From contig NZ_BMOM01000001.1 in assembly GCF_014647075.1 (NCBI RefSeq), positions 62,001-126,000 on the forward strand: a stretch of 64,000 bases of DNA, given 5' to 3'. Positions 52,503 to 64,000 of the stretch are shown here, piece by piece. Made by a program: the position numbers and the translations under genes. The notes beneath the pieces were generated by a model. That model had not been told where the DNA came from. It ran no database searches and saw only the letters and a program-made list of their open reading frames with translations. Each line of letters starts with the position of its first letter. Position 1 is the stretch's first letter. This stretch comes from Deinococcus aerophilus. GTDB taxonomy: Bacteria > Deinococcota > Deinococci > Deinococcales > Deinococcaceae.

Positions 52503-52910
52503 ATGCCCGAAACCGCCGTGCGGGAAACACAGGTGCTCACCCTTCATGTCCGGCGCCGGCGGCTGCTGCCCTGGGTGGATGTGGGACCGTTTCTGCTGTT
52601 CTTCGGGGTGTCCGGCGAGGACCGTGGCCGGGCCGCCCGCCTGGAGCGGCGCTTTGAACAGGAACATTTCTCGCAGCGGGTGACCCTGCGGTTGCAACCG
52701 GCGCTGCCCGCGGGCCGCTACACGCTGCGGGGGCTGCCCGCCGAGGCCAACAAGCGCGGCTGGACCGTGGGGCCGGGCGGCCACAGCGCCCACGGCGACC
52801 TCAGTGCCGACGGCCTGCGCGAGTTACAGGGCTGGATGAATCAGAGGCAGCTGGAGGGTGCGGGCCGTGGGGTGCAGGCCGAATCCCTGCTCTCCCCATC
52901 ACTCGCCTGA
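52503..52910 (+). CDS. Unknown protein, downstream of the 2H phosphoesterase
   Basis: 135 residues, no signal peptide, membrane helix or recognised motif. The first 75 residues look beta-rich (VLTLHVRRRRLLPWVDVGPFLLFFGV, VTLRLQPALPAGRYTLRGLPA), the rest polar. It begins 3 nt after the upstream stop, implying co-expression with the 2H protein. No function can be offered. Confidence 0.65.
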   Translation: MPETAVRETQVLTLHVRRRRLLPWVDVGPFLLFFGVSGEDRGRAARLERRFEQEHFSQRVTLRLQPALPAGRYTLRGLPAEANKRGWTVGPGGHSAHGDLSADGLRELQGWMNQRQLEGAGRGVQAESLLSPSLA

Positions 52911-52967
52911 GCGCCTTCCGTACCCCTCCGTACCGACGCCGGCGGGCCGCTGTCGTCTACTGTCCGC

Positions 52968-53603
52968 ATGAACACCCTGATTCTGGGAGCGACCGGTGGC
53001 ATCGGCGCGGCTACAGCGCGCGCCCTGGCTGCCAGCGGAGACGGAACGCTGACCCTGAGTGGACGCGACGAGGGCAAACTGCAGGCCCTGGTCGGGGAAC
53101 TCGGGGCGGCCTTCAAGGTGGCGGACCTGGGCTATGAAAGCCACGTCCGGGCCCTGTTTGACGGTCTGGGCAGCCTCGATACGCTGGTGTACGCCGCGGG
53201 CATGGCATTGCCCGAGCCCCTGAAGGATGCCGACCCGAGGCATGTCCGGGCCGTCTGGAATGCCAATTACTTCGGGGCGTTGTGGGTGCTCAAGTACGGA
53301 CTGGGCCGCATGGCGCCGGGGGGCCGACTCTATGTGCTGGGGGCGCGGCCCGAACTCGTCACGGCGCGCGGGTTCTCGCAGTACGCCGCGAGCAAGGCCG
53401 CGCTGGCCCGCGCCGCCGAAGTCGCCCGGTTGGAGGCGCGGGGCGTAGGCATCACCCTGGTGTTGCCGCCCGCCGTGGACACGGCTCTGTGGACGCAGGT
53501 GGGCCGGGTCCCCCGGGGCGCCATTTCAGCCGAGGAAGTGGCGCGCGCCATCGCGCAGGACCGGGCCGGACCGGGCGAGCCGGAACTCAGGGTGCAGGGC
53601 TGA
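52968..53603 (+). CDS. SDR family oxidoreductase
   Basis: 211 residues, short for an SDR (usual 240-260). [19 protein letters not shown] is the NAD(P)-binding GxxxGxG, VYAAG replaces NNAG, and YAASK holds the catalytic Tyr and Lys. The substrate is unknown. TACTGT lies 4 nt before ATG 52968. Its 3' end overlaps the convergent folate gene by 17 nt. Confidence 0.85.
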   Translation: MNTLILGATGGIGAATARALAASGDGTLTLSGRDEGKLQALVGELGAAFKVADLGYESHVRALFDGLGSLDTLVYAAGMALPEPLKDADPRHVRAVWNANYFGALWVLKYGLGRMAPGGRLYVLGARPELVTARGFSQYAASKAALARAAEVARLEARGVGITLVLPPAVDTALWTQVGRVPRGAISAEEVARAIAQDRAGPGEPELRVQG

Positions 53604-54150
53604 GCGTCCGCGAAACCCCTGTTTCGGTGGCCAGCCACTCCACCGGGCAGTCATGCGCCTCGGCGGGCAGCCGGGGCACGACCAGCGCCGCCTGGATCAC
53701 GCCCACGCTCAGCCCGCCGTAACCGGGCAGCAGGCGGTCATAGAATCCACCGCCGTAGCCCAGCCGCCGGCCCTGGGGGTCGAAGGCCAGCCCCGGCAGC
53801 AGCACGGCGTCCACGCCGCTCAGCGGGACCTCCCGCGCGTCGGCGGGCGGTTGCAGGGCCCCAAACCGGCTGAGTTCTGTAGCGCTGGCCCAGGGGTGCA
53901 GCGTCAGGCGCGGGCTGGGCCGGAAGCGGGCGCGGGGAGCAAGCAGTTCGAAGTCCTGGGCCAGCGCCGAGACATCGATCTCGCCGGACAGGGCGCGGTA
54001 GGCAAGCACCCGCCGCACCCCCCGGCTCCGCAGAAAGACGCGCAGGTGGGCGCTCACCTGCTCTGAGAGGTCGGGCAGGGCGTCCCGTTGCCCGCGGGCC
54101 CAGTCCCGCCACTTGCTCTTGGGCATCTGGAGGGGGGGCCGGGCACACAT
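53587..54150 (-). CDS. 5-formyltetrahydrofolate cyclo-ligase
   Basis: 187 residues. [15 protein letters not shown] at the start, [30 protein letters not shown] as the ATP/folate signature, and [11 protein letters not shown] near the end match MTHFS. It converts 5-formyl-THF to methenyl-THF, recycling folate that forms around glycine and serine metabolism. ATG 54150 follows CACAAT by 6 nt; ATG 54126 is an alternative start. It overlaps the SDR gene tail-to-tail. Confidence 0.9.
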   Translation of the reverse strand: MCARPPLQMPKSKWRDWARGQRDALPDLSEQVSAHLRVFLRSRGVRRVLAYRALSGEIDVSALAQDFELLAPRARFRPSPRLTLHPWASATELSRFGALQPPADAREVPLSGVDAVLLPGLAFDPQGRRLGYGGGFYDRLLPGYGGLSVGVIQAALVVPRLPAEAHDCPVEWLATETGVSRTLSPAP

Positions 54151-54313
54151 GCTCCCATTGTGCCCGGTGGGTTGTGCAGGTGGGCCGGGGCCGCAAGGCC
54201 GGAGCGCATGTCTCCCCAGGTGGACATGCGCTCCTGAACAGCCGTATGCGGTGGAGGCGGGTTTGGATCACTGTACCCCAGGCCCCCGGACCTTCATGAA
54301 GGCGGTGACCTGC

Positions 54314-54972
54314 TCAGCCCGCTTCTTTAGGACCCTTCAGTCCGCTTTTGCCCTCGCGGGCCTGCAGGACGGCCGCCACCTCGCCGGGCGAGACCCCCAC
54401 CTCGGCCATGGCGAACAGGGTGTGGAACAGCAGGTCGGCGACCTCGGTCGCGAGTTCGGCACGGTCGCCATTCTTGGCGGCGAGCAGGACCTCGCCGCTT
54501 TCCTCGCTGATCTTCTTCAGCACCCGGTCCAGGCCGCCCGCGTGCAGGCGGGCCACGTAGCTGTTCTCGGGCAGCGTGGCGAGGCGCTCGCTGATGGTGG
54601 CGTACACCCGCTCCAGCGTGCCGTCGAGCCCGGCAGGGCCAGTGTCTTGCGCGGTCAGCAGCGGGGTGTGAAAACAGGAATACTCGCCGGTATGGCACGC
54701 CGGACCGGACTGCTCCACCCGGTACAGCACGCTGTCGCCGTCGCAGTCCAGCTGCACCTCCACCACCCGCTGGGTGTTCCCGCTGGTCGCGCCCTTGACC
54801 CACTGCTCTCCGCGCGACCGGCTGTAGTAGGTGGCTTCCCGGGTGGCGAGCGTGCGCTTCAGCGCCGCGCGGTCGGCATACGCCTGCATCAGCACTGCGC
54901 CGGTGCGGGCGTCCTGTGTGACCACCGGGATCAGGCCGTCGGGGCCGAACTTCAGGGCATCGGGGTCGGGGG

Positions 54973-54976
<4 letters not shown>
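54314..54976 (-). CDS. hisIE: Phosphoribosyl-AMP cyclohydrolase / phosphoribosyl-ATP pyrophosphatase
   Basis: 220 residues. The N-terminal HisI part carries the metal ligands in [26 protein letters not shown]; the C-terminal HisE part ([12 protein letters not shown]...[34 protein letters not shown]) is the MazG-like pyrophosphatase with its EE..E metal site. It does steps 2 and 3 of histidine synthesis. ATG 54976 overlaps the hisF stop by 4 nt, so the in-frame start 12 nt upstream is not needed. Confidence 0.95.
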
Positions 54977-55764
<788 letters not shown>

Positions 55765-56175
55765 GCCGCGCGGTCCGTGCGTGGGTTGTCCAGCGGGCCG
55801 GCGGTTGGTTCGGGGGCGCGCCGCCCGGCGCCCAGCAACACAGCGTTCATGCTGCCGAGTCTACGCGAGCAGCCGCGCTTTTGCCCGCTGCCGACGCTTT
55901 TCTCACCGATGTGGGCTGGGCGTGCAGCCAGCATGAATCCTCTGTTTCTGGTTTCTGTGCCTGACATGCTGTCAGAACACCCACCATCCTGGTGCTGCCC
56001 TTCGGGTCTACACAGAGTTCACTTTTTCTTTAGGGCTTTTTCACGCGCCGTGGTAAGCTGTGCGTATCTCGGTGTCCCCGGCGCGTCCTGCCTCACGTGT
56101 CTCTGCGGCCCAGCAGATTTGCTGTGCCGATCGGTCTGAAGCTTTTTCGTGGTCCCCCATCTTCTGGAGAGAGCC
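55765..56175. other. Intergenic region between hisF and the response regulator gene
   Basis: 411 nt. No ORF or RNA is recognised. The most likely promoter is an extended -10, TGGTAAGCT (56051-56059), reading toward the response regulator, giving a leader of about 110 nt. T-rich tracts lie at 56023-56041. Nothing convincing serves hisF. Confidence 0.4.
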
Positions 56176-56616
56176 GTGAGCATTCACCGCATCCTGCTCG
56201 TCGACGACAATCCGAATGACCTGGAGCTGGCCCTGAGCGCCATTGCCGGCGAGCGGGTCGGGTCCTCGCGTCCTGAAGTGATGATCGCGGGCGGCGGGCA
56301 GGCGGCCATCGGGCTGCTGCAGGCGGCGCTGCGGGGCGGGCAACCGCTGCCGGACGTGATTCTGCTCGACCTCAAGATGCCGCAGATGGACGGGCTGGCG
56401 GTGCTGGATGCCATCCGCGCCGAGGAGGCCCTGCGCAACATTCCGGTGGTGGTGCTGACCACCAGCGGCGAGGACCGCGACATCCGCGACGCCTACGCGC
56501 ACGGCGCGAGCGCCTACGTGATCAAGCCGCTGGATTTCATGCAGTTCAGCGAGGCGATGCGGACCATTCAGGCGTTCTGGACCCACCTGAACCGCCATCC
56601 CGGCCTGAACAACTGA
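56176..56616 (+). CDS. Single-domain response regulator (Rcp1-like)
   Basis: 146 residues from GTG 56176, chosen because TGGAGA lies 5 nt upstream. CheY-like receiver: Asp10 and Asp11 (ILLVDDNPND), phospho-acceptor Asp65 (VILLDLKMPQMDG), LTTSGEDRDI and the Lys in YVIKPLDF. The spacing and lack of an output domain resemble Rcp1-type regulators that pair with phytochrome-like or hybrid histidine kinases. No kinase gene is nearby, so the partner is unknown. Confidence 0.88.
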   Translation: MSIHRILLVDDNPNDLELALSAIAGERVGSSRPEVMIAGGGQAAIGLLQAALRGGQPLPDVILLDLKMPQMDGLAVLDAIRAEEALRNIPVVVLTTSGEDRDIRDAYAHGASAYVIKPLDFMQFSEAMRTIQAFWTHLNRHPGLNN

Positions 56617-56683
56617 CCTGCCCCCGGGTACAGACAGGCTTGACGGGCTCTTTATCCCGGCTTCGGCCGCGCCGCCCACGACG

Positions 56684-56689
56684 TACCCT
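56684..56689 (+). promoter_or_regulatory. -10 box of DUF72 gene, leaderless type
   Basis: TACCCT lies 6 nt before ATG 56696. Confidence 0.6.
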
Positions 56690-56695
56690 GGCGGC

Positions 56696-57523
56696 ATGCG
56701 TGTGTATCTGGGCTGCGGCGGCTATAGCAACGACGACTGGACGGCCCCGGGGCTGATCTACGAGGGCGTGAAGAAGGACGGCTACCTGGACACCTACGCC
56801 CGGCACTTTGACGCCGTGGAGTTGAACAGTTCCTTCTACGCCATTCCCGGCCTCAAGGCCTTCGAGGGAATGGCGCGCAAATCCGCCGGGCGCACCCGTT
56901 TTGCCGTCAAGCTCAACCGGGCCTTTACCCATGACCGCGCCCCCACCGACGCCGACTACGACCGCATGCTCCAGAGTCCGGAGCCGCTGCGCGACGCGGG
57001 CCTGATGGGTCCGTATCTGGCGCAGTTTCCGTTCTCGTTTCACCGCACTGCCGAGAACCGCCGCTACCTGCTGGGGCTGGCCGAACGTTTCGCCGGACAC
57101 GAGCTGGCCGTGGAACTGCGCCACGCCAGCTGGGACCGGCCCGAGGTGCGCGAGGGCATGGGCGATTTCGGCCTGATCTGGGTCAGCCCGGATTATCCGC
57201 CGGTGGGCGGCATGCCCGAACCTCAGGTTCACGTGACCGGTGACGTGGGCTACCTGCGGCTGCACGGCCGCAACGAGGGCAGCTGGTGGGAGGGCAAGAG
57301 CGCCGCCGAGCGGCACGACTACCTGTATAACCGCGCCGAGATGGACGAATGGGCCGAGAAGATCGCGCTGGTCAACGATGACCTGAGCGAGCTGTACATA
57401 TTTTTTCAGAACACGACCCGCGGCCACGCCCTGAAGAACATTCCCATGCTGCGCGAGGCCCTCAACGCACGCGGCGTGCCGGTGCAGACGCCCGATCCCG
57501 GCGACGACGGGCGCCTGCTGTAG
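56696..57523 (+). CDS. DUF72 family protein (YecE-like)
   Basis: 275 residues, TIM-barrel-like. VYLGCGGYSNDDW, FDAVELNSSFYAIP, FAVKLNRAFTHDR and YLRLHGRNEGSWW are strong DUF72 signatures, and LYIFFQNTTRGHALKN the usual end. Members are widespread, of unsettled biochemical role; an endonuclease-like activity has been proposed. It stands alone. Confidence 0.92.
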   Translation: MRVYLGCGGYSNDDWTAPGLIYEGVKKDGYLDTYARHFDAVELNSSFYAIPGLKAFEGMARKSAGRTRFAVKLNRAFTHDRAPTDADYDRMLQSPEPLRDAGLMGPYLAQFPFSFHRTAENRRYLLGLAERFAGHELAVELRHASWDRPEVREGMGDFGLIWVSPDYPPVGGMPEPQVHVTGDVGYLRLHGRNEGSWWEGKSAAERHDYLYNRAEMDEWAEKIALVNDDLSELYIFFQNTTRGHALKNIPMLREALNARGVPVQTPDPGDDGRLL

Positions 57524-57540
57524 GGCGCGCCCCTGATCGC

Positions 57541-58470
57541 CTACCCGGTTTTCAACAGCCGCCGCTGCCGGAGCAGCCCGGGGGCCTCCTCGGCGGCCAG
57601 CTGAACCAGGCGGTCCATCTTGTGAGGATCGGCCTCCAGGTCAATGCGCAGGCCCAGATCGCGGGCGGCCTCGCTGCACGCCGGCCCGATGCTGACGGTG
57701 ACCAGCCGGTTCAGGGCGTCGCGGGCGTGCGCCAGCAGGCCCAGGCGTTCGGCGTACTTCAGGAAATGCAGCGCCTGGGTGCCGCTGGAGAGCAGCAGCA
57801 CCTCGGGACCGCCGAGCACGCAGTGGCGCACCGCCGCGTCCAGGGGGCCGGCGTCGTGCGGGAAGGCGCAGCGGTACACCGGAACCCCGCTCAGCCGCAG
57901 GCCCGCAAAGCTCAGCTCGCGGACCAGCGGGGCGGGCATGGCCTCGCCGTATTCCAGCACGGCGGCGTGTTGCCCGCGCTGCAGGCTGCCGAGCAGGTGG
58001 GCCTGCACGTCGTGCCAGCCGAGCGGCTGGGCCAGGTGGGTTCCGCTCAGGCCCAGTTCCTGCGCGGCCTGCTGTGCCTGGGAACCGCAGGTCACGAGCG
58101 GCATCCCCCGCAGCGTGTCCAGATGCCGGGGGTCGCGGGCGGCCAGCGCACGCAGGAACACGCGGGTGCCCACGCCGGTCATGCACACGAGGGTGTGCAG
58201 GTCCCCGGTCGCCAGCGAGCGTTCGAAGTCGTCGAGGGAACGGGTCAGATCGAGTTTCTGTTCGCGCATGCTGGGGGCCAGGACGGGGACGCCGCCCCAG
58301 CGCCCGATCAGCGCCGCCATCTCCCCGGCGCGGCGGGATTCCAGACTCAGGACGTGCAGGCCGCCCAGAACACCTGTGGCAGGACGGGCAACGGCGGACA
58401 GGGTGAGTGGGCTGGGGCGACGGCCTGCCCGGGCGGTAAAGCCTGAGGCCTGGACTGCGGGTTCGGTCAT
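57541..58470 (-). CDS. hemD: Uroporphyrinogen-III synthase (HemD-like)
   Basis: 309 residues, longer than usual because of about 45 N-terminal residues before the conserved GLHVLSLESRRAGEMAALI. Two Rossmann-like lobes follow, with MTGVGTRVFLRAL, VTCGSQAQQAAQELGL, SGTQALHFLKYAERLG and VSIGPACSEAARDLGL. It closes hydroxymethylbilane to uroporphyrinogen III for haem or sirohaem. The start at 58470 has GGAG 6 nt upstream. No other hem gene is adjacent. Confidence 0.85.
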   Translation of the reverse strand: MTEPAVQASGFTARAGRRPSPLTLSAVARPATGVLGGLHVLSLESRRAGEMAALIGRWGGVPVLAPSMREQKLDLTRSLDDFERSLATGDLHTLVCMTGVGTRVFLRALAARDPRHLDTLRGMPLVTCGSQAQQAAQELGLSGTHLAQPLGWHDVQAHLLGSLQRGQHAAVLEYGEAMPAPLVRELSFAGLRLSGVPVYRCAFPHDAGPLDAAVRHCVLGGPEVLLLSSGTQALHFLKYAERLGLLAHARDALNRLVTVSIGPACSEAARDLGLRIDLEADPHKMDRLVQLAAEEAPGLLRQRRLLKTG

Positions 58471-58871
58471 GGAGGTCTCCAGAAAAAGGATGCGCCCTGC
58501 GGAAACAGCGGAGGCAGGCACAGGGCCGCAGGGCTGGCTCCATTTAGGCTCAAAATCTGCAGTATGTCAATAAAAAGTGTGACGTTGTGCAAATTAAGGC
58601 GAGATAATCTGATTTTAACTCACCCTTCTCTGCGCAATGTCAGGAAATCCTGTCCTCCAAGGTTTTGCAGGCGTGCGGCGTCCGTCCCCGGACTCCGGTG
58701 CCTCCGGGCCTGCCGGGCCGGGCGCGGACAGCGCAGAGCCGGGACCGCCCCCAGCGGTCGTGTGGCGCGGCACCTCCGGGGAAGAGCGGCGCACAGAACA
58801 ACCCGCAGAACAAACAGCAAAGGCGGGGAAGGAAGTTCCTGTCCCCGCCTCTGGCCCCTGCCGGCCGACCT
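58471..58871. other. Intergenic region between pyrC and hemD
   Basis: 401 nt holding the pyrC terminator near its far end, an AT-rich stretch (58555-58625), and a likely hemD promoter on the minus strand: TTGACA (58570-58565), 17-nt spacer, CTAAAT (58547-58542). No gene is recognised. Confidence 0.5.
58821..58850 (-). terminator. Intrinsic terminator after pyrC
   Basis: AGGCGGGGA pairs with TCCCCGCCT, with inner GGAA/TTCC, followed on the minus strand by TTTGCTGTTTG. Confidence 0.75.
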
Positions 58872-60137
<1,266 letters not shown>

Positions 60138-60186
60138 GGATGTCCTCGTTGAAGGAAAGGGGGCGGCGGCGTGCACCGGTCCGCCC

Positions 60187-60594
60187 TCAGTTCAGCAGTT
60201 GCAGGGGTTCAGCGTCGGCGGGCCGGATGCCGTCCGGATCAGCAATCAGGGTCAGGCCGCCGCTGAAACGGGCCTCGATGCGGTACTCGGAACTGGACTG
60301 GATGGACAGCCGGCACGCCTCCACACGGGGCTGCTCGGGCGGCGCGTGGTTCTCAAACCGGGGACTGTCGCAGTCGGCGTCGGTGGTGGTCTCACGGTCC
60401 TTGAGGTGGGCGATCAGCAGCGACGCCCGCAGGTCGGCCAGGTAGGCGCGGGCGGCGCTCACCCCGCCGTGGTTCGGAGAAGCGGTGGTCAAGGGCCGGG
60501 CCTCGGGGTGTGCCACAGCAAGCGGCCTGCCCGACAGCGCCGGCTGACAGCCGCACAGCAGCAGGGCGCTGCCCAGAACCACGGCCAGCTTCAC
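60187..60594 (-). CDS. Putative lipoprotein inside the pyr operon
   Basis: 135 residues. MKLAVVLGSALLLCGCQPALSG is a lipoprotein signal with lipobox LLCG-C, so Cys16 or near is lipidated. The rest has no recognised domain; two further cysteines (DADCDSPRF, EACRLSIQ) could form a disulfide. GTG 60594 follows the pyrB stop with no gap, so it is co-translated with aspartate transcarbamylase. The role, and why it sits among pyrimidine genes, are unknown. Confidence 0.7.
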   Translation of the reverse strand: MKLAVVLGSALLLCGCQPALSGRPLAVAHPEARPLTTASPNHGGVSAARAYLADLRASLLIAHLKDRETTTDADCDSPRFENHAPPEQPRVEACRLSIQSSSEYRIEARFSGGLTLIADPDGIRPADAEPLQLLN

Positions 60595-62340
<1,746 letters not shown>

Positions 62341-62403
62341 TTCTGGCAGATGGGCGTCAGGCGAGTGCCGAAGGGTACGCCCTCACCCACAGGAGGTTTC
62401 CCC

Positions 62404-62904
62404 ATGATGCGATTTGATCCTTTTCGTGACATTGAAGAGCTGACCCAGCGCATGGACCGGGCCTTCGGCCAGGGCAACGGCACGGCCCGCCTGTCGCCCC
62501 CGGTGGACGTCCACGAGGACGAGTCGGGGCTGGAGCTGACGCTGGACCTGCCCGGCGTACAGCCACAGGACATCCAGATCGAGGCCGAGAGCCAGACCCT
62601 GACGGTGCAGGCCGAGCGCAAATATGACCGCTCCGAGGGCCGCACCGCCCACCGCGTGGAGCGGGCCTACGGCACCCTGATCCGGACCTTCAGCGTGCCT
62701 CCCAAGTACGATCTGGGCAAGGTGGAGGCCAACTTTGACCACGGCACCCTGACCCTGCGCGTGCCGCGCAGCGAGGCGGCCCAGAAGCGCAGCATCTCGG
62801 TCCGCAGCGGCGGTCAGGACACCGGCTCCAGAACCCTGGACGCGGGCAAGTCGTCCGGGACCCAGGACAGCAAGGACAAGGACGGCAAGAAGGTCAACCA
62901 GTAA
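62404..62904 (+). CDS. hsp20: Hsp20/alpha-crystallin small heat shock protein
   Basis: 166 residues. N-terminal arm MMRFDPFRDIEELTQRMDRAF, alpha-crystallin domain (about 33-130) from PPVDVHEDESGLELTLDLPGVQPQDI to NFDHGTLTLRVPRSEAA. The C-terminal tail is long and polar (GKSSGTQDSKDKDGKKVNQ) and lacks a clear I-x-I motif; SISVR is the nearest. It holds unfolding proteins in an ATP-independent way. AGGAGGT lies 6 nt before the first of two adjacent ATGs. Its promoter suggests HspR control. Confidence 0.95.
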   Translation: MMRFDPFRDIEELTQRMDRAFGQGNGTARLSPPVDVHEDESGLELTLDLPGVQPQDIQIEAESQTLTVQAERKYDRSEGRTAHRVERAYGTLIRTFSVPPKYDLGKVEANFDHGTLTLRVPRSEAAQKRSISVRSGGQDTGSRTLDAGKSSGTQDSKDKDGKKVNQ

Positions 62905-62923
62905 GCCCAGTCGGGTGAAACGA

Positions 62924-62956
62924 GGTCGCAGCATTGTCGCTGCGGCCTTCTCTTTT
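62924..62956 (+). terminator. Intrinsic terminator after hsp20
   Basis: GGTCGCAGC pairs with GCTGCGGCC (one U-G) around ATTGTC, followed by TTCTCTTTT. Confidence 0.8.
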
Positions 62957-63005
62957 GGGGGGTGTCCGGGACCCCCATGTGCCCGGAAACAGCGCCCCTT
63001 CCCGG

Positions 63006-63962
63006 TTATTCCCCCTGCCGCACCGCCTCCAGCAACTCTGCAGTCAAGCTCAGGGCGGCGGGGCCCAGGGGAGCGCGGGTGACGCCCAGCAGGGTGCCCA
63101 GCTTCTCGCGGCGGGCGCTGGACAGGCTGGTCCAGCGCTGCAGGTCCGCGCGGTGGGTGCGGGCAGTCTCGTCGCGCAGGTAGCGCACCGCGCCGTCGTA
63201 GTAGCCGGCGCTGAAGGCGGCGCGGGCCCGGCGCTCCTGCTCCAGCATGCCCAGACCGCGTGTGGCGAGCAGCACCCGCCGGGCTTCCTCCTGTCCGCCG
63301 AAGCCGTACAGATGTTCCAGGCGGTAGATCGCCTTGGGAAACCGCAGGCCCGCCGAGGCCCGCCACGCGTGCGGCAGCCGGATCTCAAATTCGGGCCACA
63401 GGTGCAGCCAGGTCAGCAGGGCCGGGTACAGCAGGGTCAGGGCCAGGTCACGGGCATCTGCCAGGGCGAGCAGCTGTTCCTGCACGCCGTGGCCCGGCCC
63501 GGTGTGGGCGCGCCGGGCCTCCTCCAGACCCGCCGAGGCCTGATTCAGCAGGTCGGCACGGTGCGCGGCCCGCTGCGCGGCGCTGAGGTTCCACAGGGTG
63601 CGCTGGATACGGCCGTATCCCCCGGTGGGGTCGTACGTAACGCGGCTGGTGGCGAGCAGCGCCAGTGGGGCCTGGGCGCGCGCCACATCCCAGTCGCGCC
63701 ACGCATCGAGGTGCTCGAAGGGAAAGCGCTCCACCGTCACGCCTGAGCGCGTCTCGGACTGCGGCGCGCTCAGGTCACGCTGAAAGGTGACGAAGGTGGG
63801 CTGGCTGCCCGCCCACGCAAATTCGGTGCCGTAGCTGCCGGCCTGGGCCACCGCACGCACCTTGCGGTCGGCGACCAGCCGCTCGGCCACCCGGTCGGGG
63901 GTGGAGCGCTCCGGCGGATGGCGCTCTGGGCTGCGGCGTTCTGTGGCGTGTTCTTGCGGCAC
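63006..63962 (-). CDS. Nucleotidyltransferase-like protein, unknown
   Basis: 318 residues from GTG 63962. After an Arg/Glu/Pro-rich start, [36 protein letters not shown] resembles the GS...D core of minimal nucleotidyltransferases, but the usual DxD is not evident. The remainder is helical ([45 protein letters not shown]), as in the C-terminal half of such enzymes. Start choice: TATGCT just upstream (about 63993-63988) looks like a -10 box and overlaps the alternative ATG 63992, while GGAGG lies 12 nt before the GTG. Likely a degenerate family member. Confidence 0.6.
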   Translation of the reverse strand: MPQEHATERRSPERHPPERSTPDRVAERLVADRKVRAVAQAGSYGTEFAWAGSQPTFVTFQRDLSAPQSETRSGVTVERFPFEHLDAWRDWDVARAQAPLALLATSRVTYDPTGGYGRIQRTLWNLSAAQRAAHRADLLNQASAGLEEARRAHTGPGHGVQEQLLALADARDLALTLLYPALLTWLHLWPEFEIRLPHAWRASAGLRFPKAIYRLEHLYGFGGQEEARRVLLATRGLGMLEQERRARAAFSAGYYDGAVRYLRDETARTHRADLQRWTSLSSARREKLGTLLGVTRAPLGPAALSLTAELLEAVRQGE

Positions 63963-64000
63963 GTTGCTGTTCTCCCTCCCGGCCCTCAGCATAGGGGCCG

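Overview
The window is chromosomal DNA from a Deinococcus species (inferred). The evidence is roughly 65-70% GC coding with strong third-position bias, a gene set typical of the genus (NadM-Nudix, DUF4384 secreted protein, M32 carboxypeptidase, PfpI stress protein, Hsp20, LonA, PyrR-led pyr operon), and at least 18 genes whose start codon lies 4-9 nt after a TANNNT -10 box, the leaderless arrangement known to be common in Deinococcus. I see no insertion sequence, prophage, CRISPR array or rRNA operon.

Layout. 1-3.4 kb: 3' part of a NadM/Nudix gene and an MrfA-type DEAD-box helicase with an unusual C-terminus. 3.6 kb: tRNA-Gln(TTG). 4-6 kb: a secreted DUF4384 protein, a lone PD-(D/E)XK nuclease with DUF4357, and a PaaI thioesterase. 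6-12 kb: a MerR/GyrI regulator divergent from a glycerophosphodiesterase, an NmrA-type reductase, and the glycerol-3-phosphate type ABC genes ugpB, ugpA and ugpE without an ATPase gene. 12-16.5 kb: M32 carboxypeptidase, S9 peptidase, sirtuin. 16.6-20.4 kb: riboflavin operon ribD-ribE-ribBA-ribH behind an FMN riboswitch. 20.4-28 kb: DinB protein, VWA protein, YqgE, LonA, an esterase and an acyl-CoA dehydrogenase. 28-31 kb: rpmI-rplT, a GntR regulator and moaA. 31-37 kb: acetate use and the TCA cycle (DUF485 protein, actP, acs, gltA) with tsaB. 37-44 kb: dnaG, a membrane protein, a PfpI protein, a 1,112-aa GGDEF/NTPase/TPR protein and a cupin. 44.2-47.2 kb: a lower-GC cassette with an O-antigen-ligase-like protein, a TPR membrane protein and a small secreted protein. 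47-52 kb: glycine cleavage operon gcvT-gcvH-gcvP. 52-58.5 kb: 2H phosphoesterase, an unknown protein, SDR, 5-formyl-THF cyclo-ligase, hisF-hisIE, a response regulator, DUF72 and hemD. 58.8-62.3 kb: pyrR-pyrB-lipoprotein-pyrC with an attenuator-type leader. 62.3-64 kb: hsp20 and a nucleotidyltransferase-like protein.

How parts fit. The rib operon is arranged so that the riboswitch P1 helix contains the ribosome binding site of the first gene. The pyr leader holds a PyrR-type recognition loop, a partial copy of it, an intrinsic terminator, and a short ORF that spans the terminator and overlaps the pyrR start. lon and hsp20 each carry an HspR/HAIR-like inverted repeat on their promoters, suggesting shared heat-shock control. 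actP and acs form an acetate uptake and activation block followed by citrate synthase. Glycine cleavage and 5-formyl-THF cyclo-ligase both serve one-carbon folate metabolism.

Most promising for new biology: the GGDEF/NTPase/TPR protein, the pyr leader, the helicase with a UvrD/PcrA-like C-terminal motif, the lone DUF4357 nuclease, and the lower-GC surface-glycan cassette with its 18-bp perfect hairpin.
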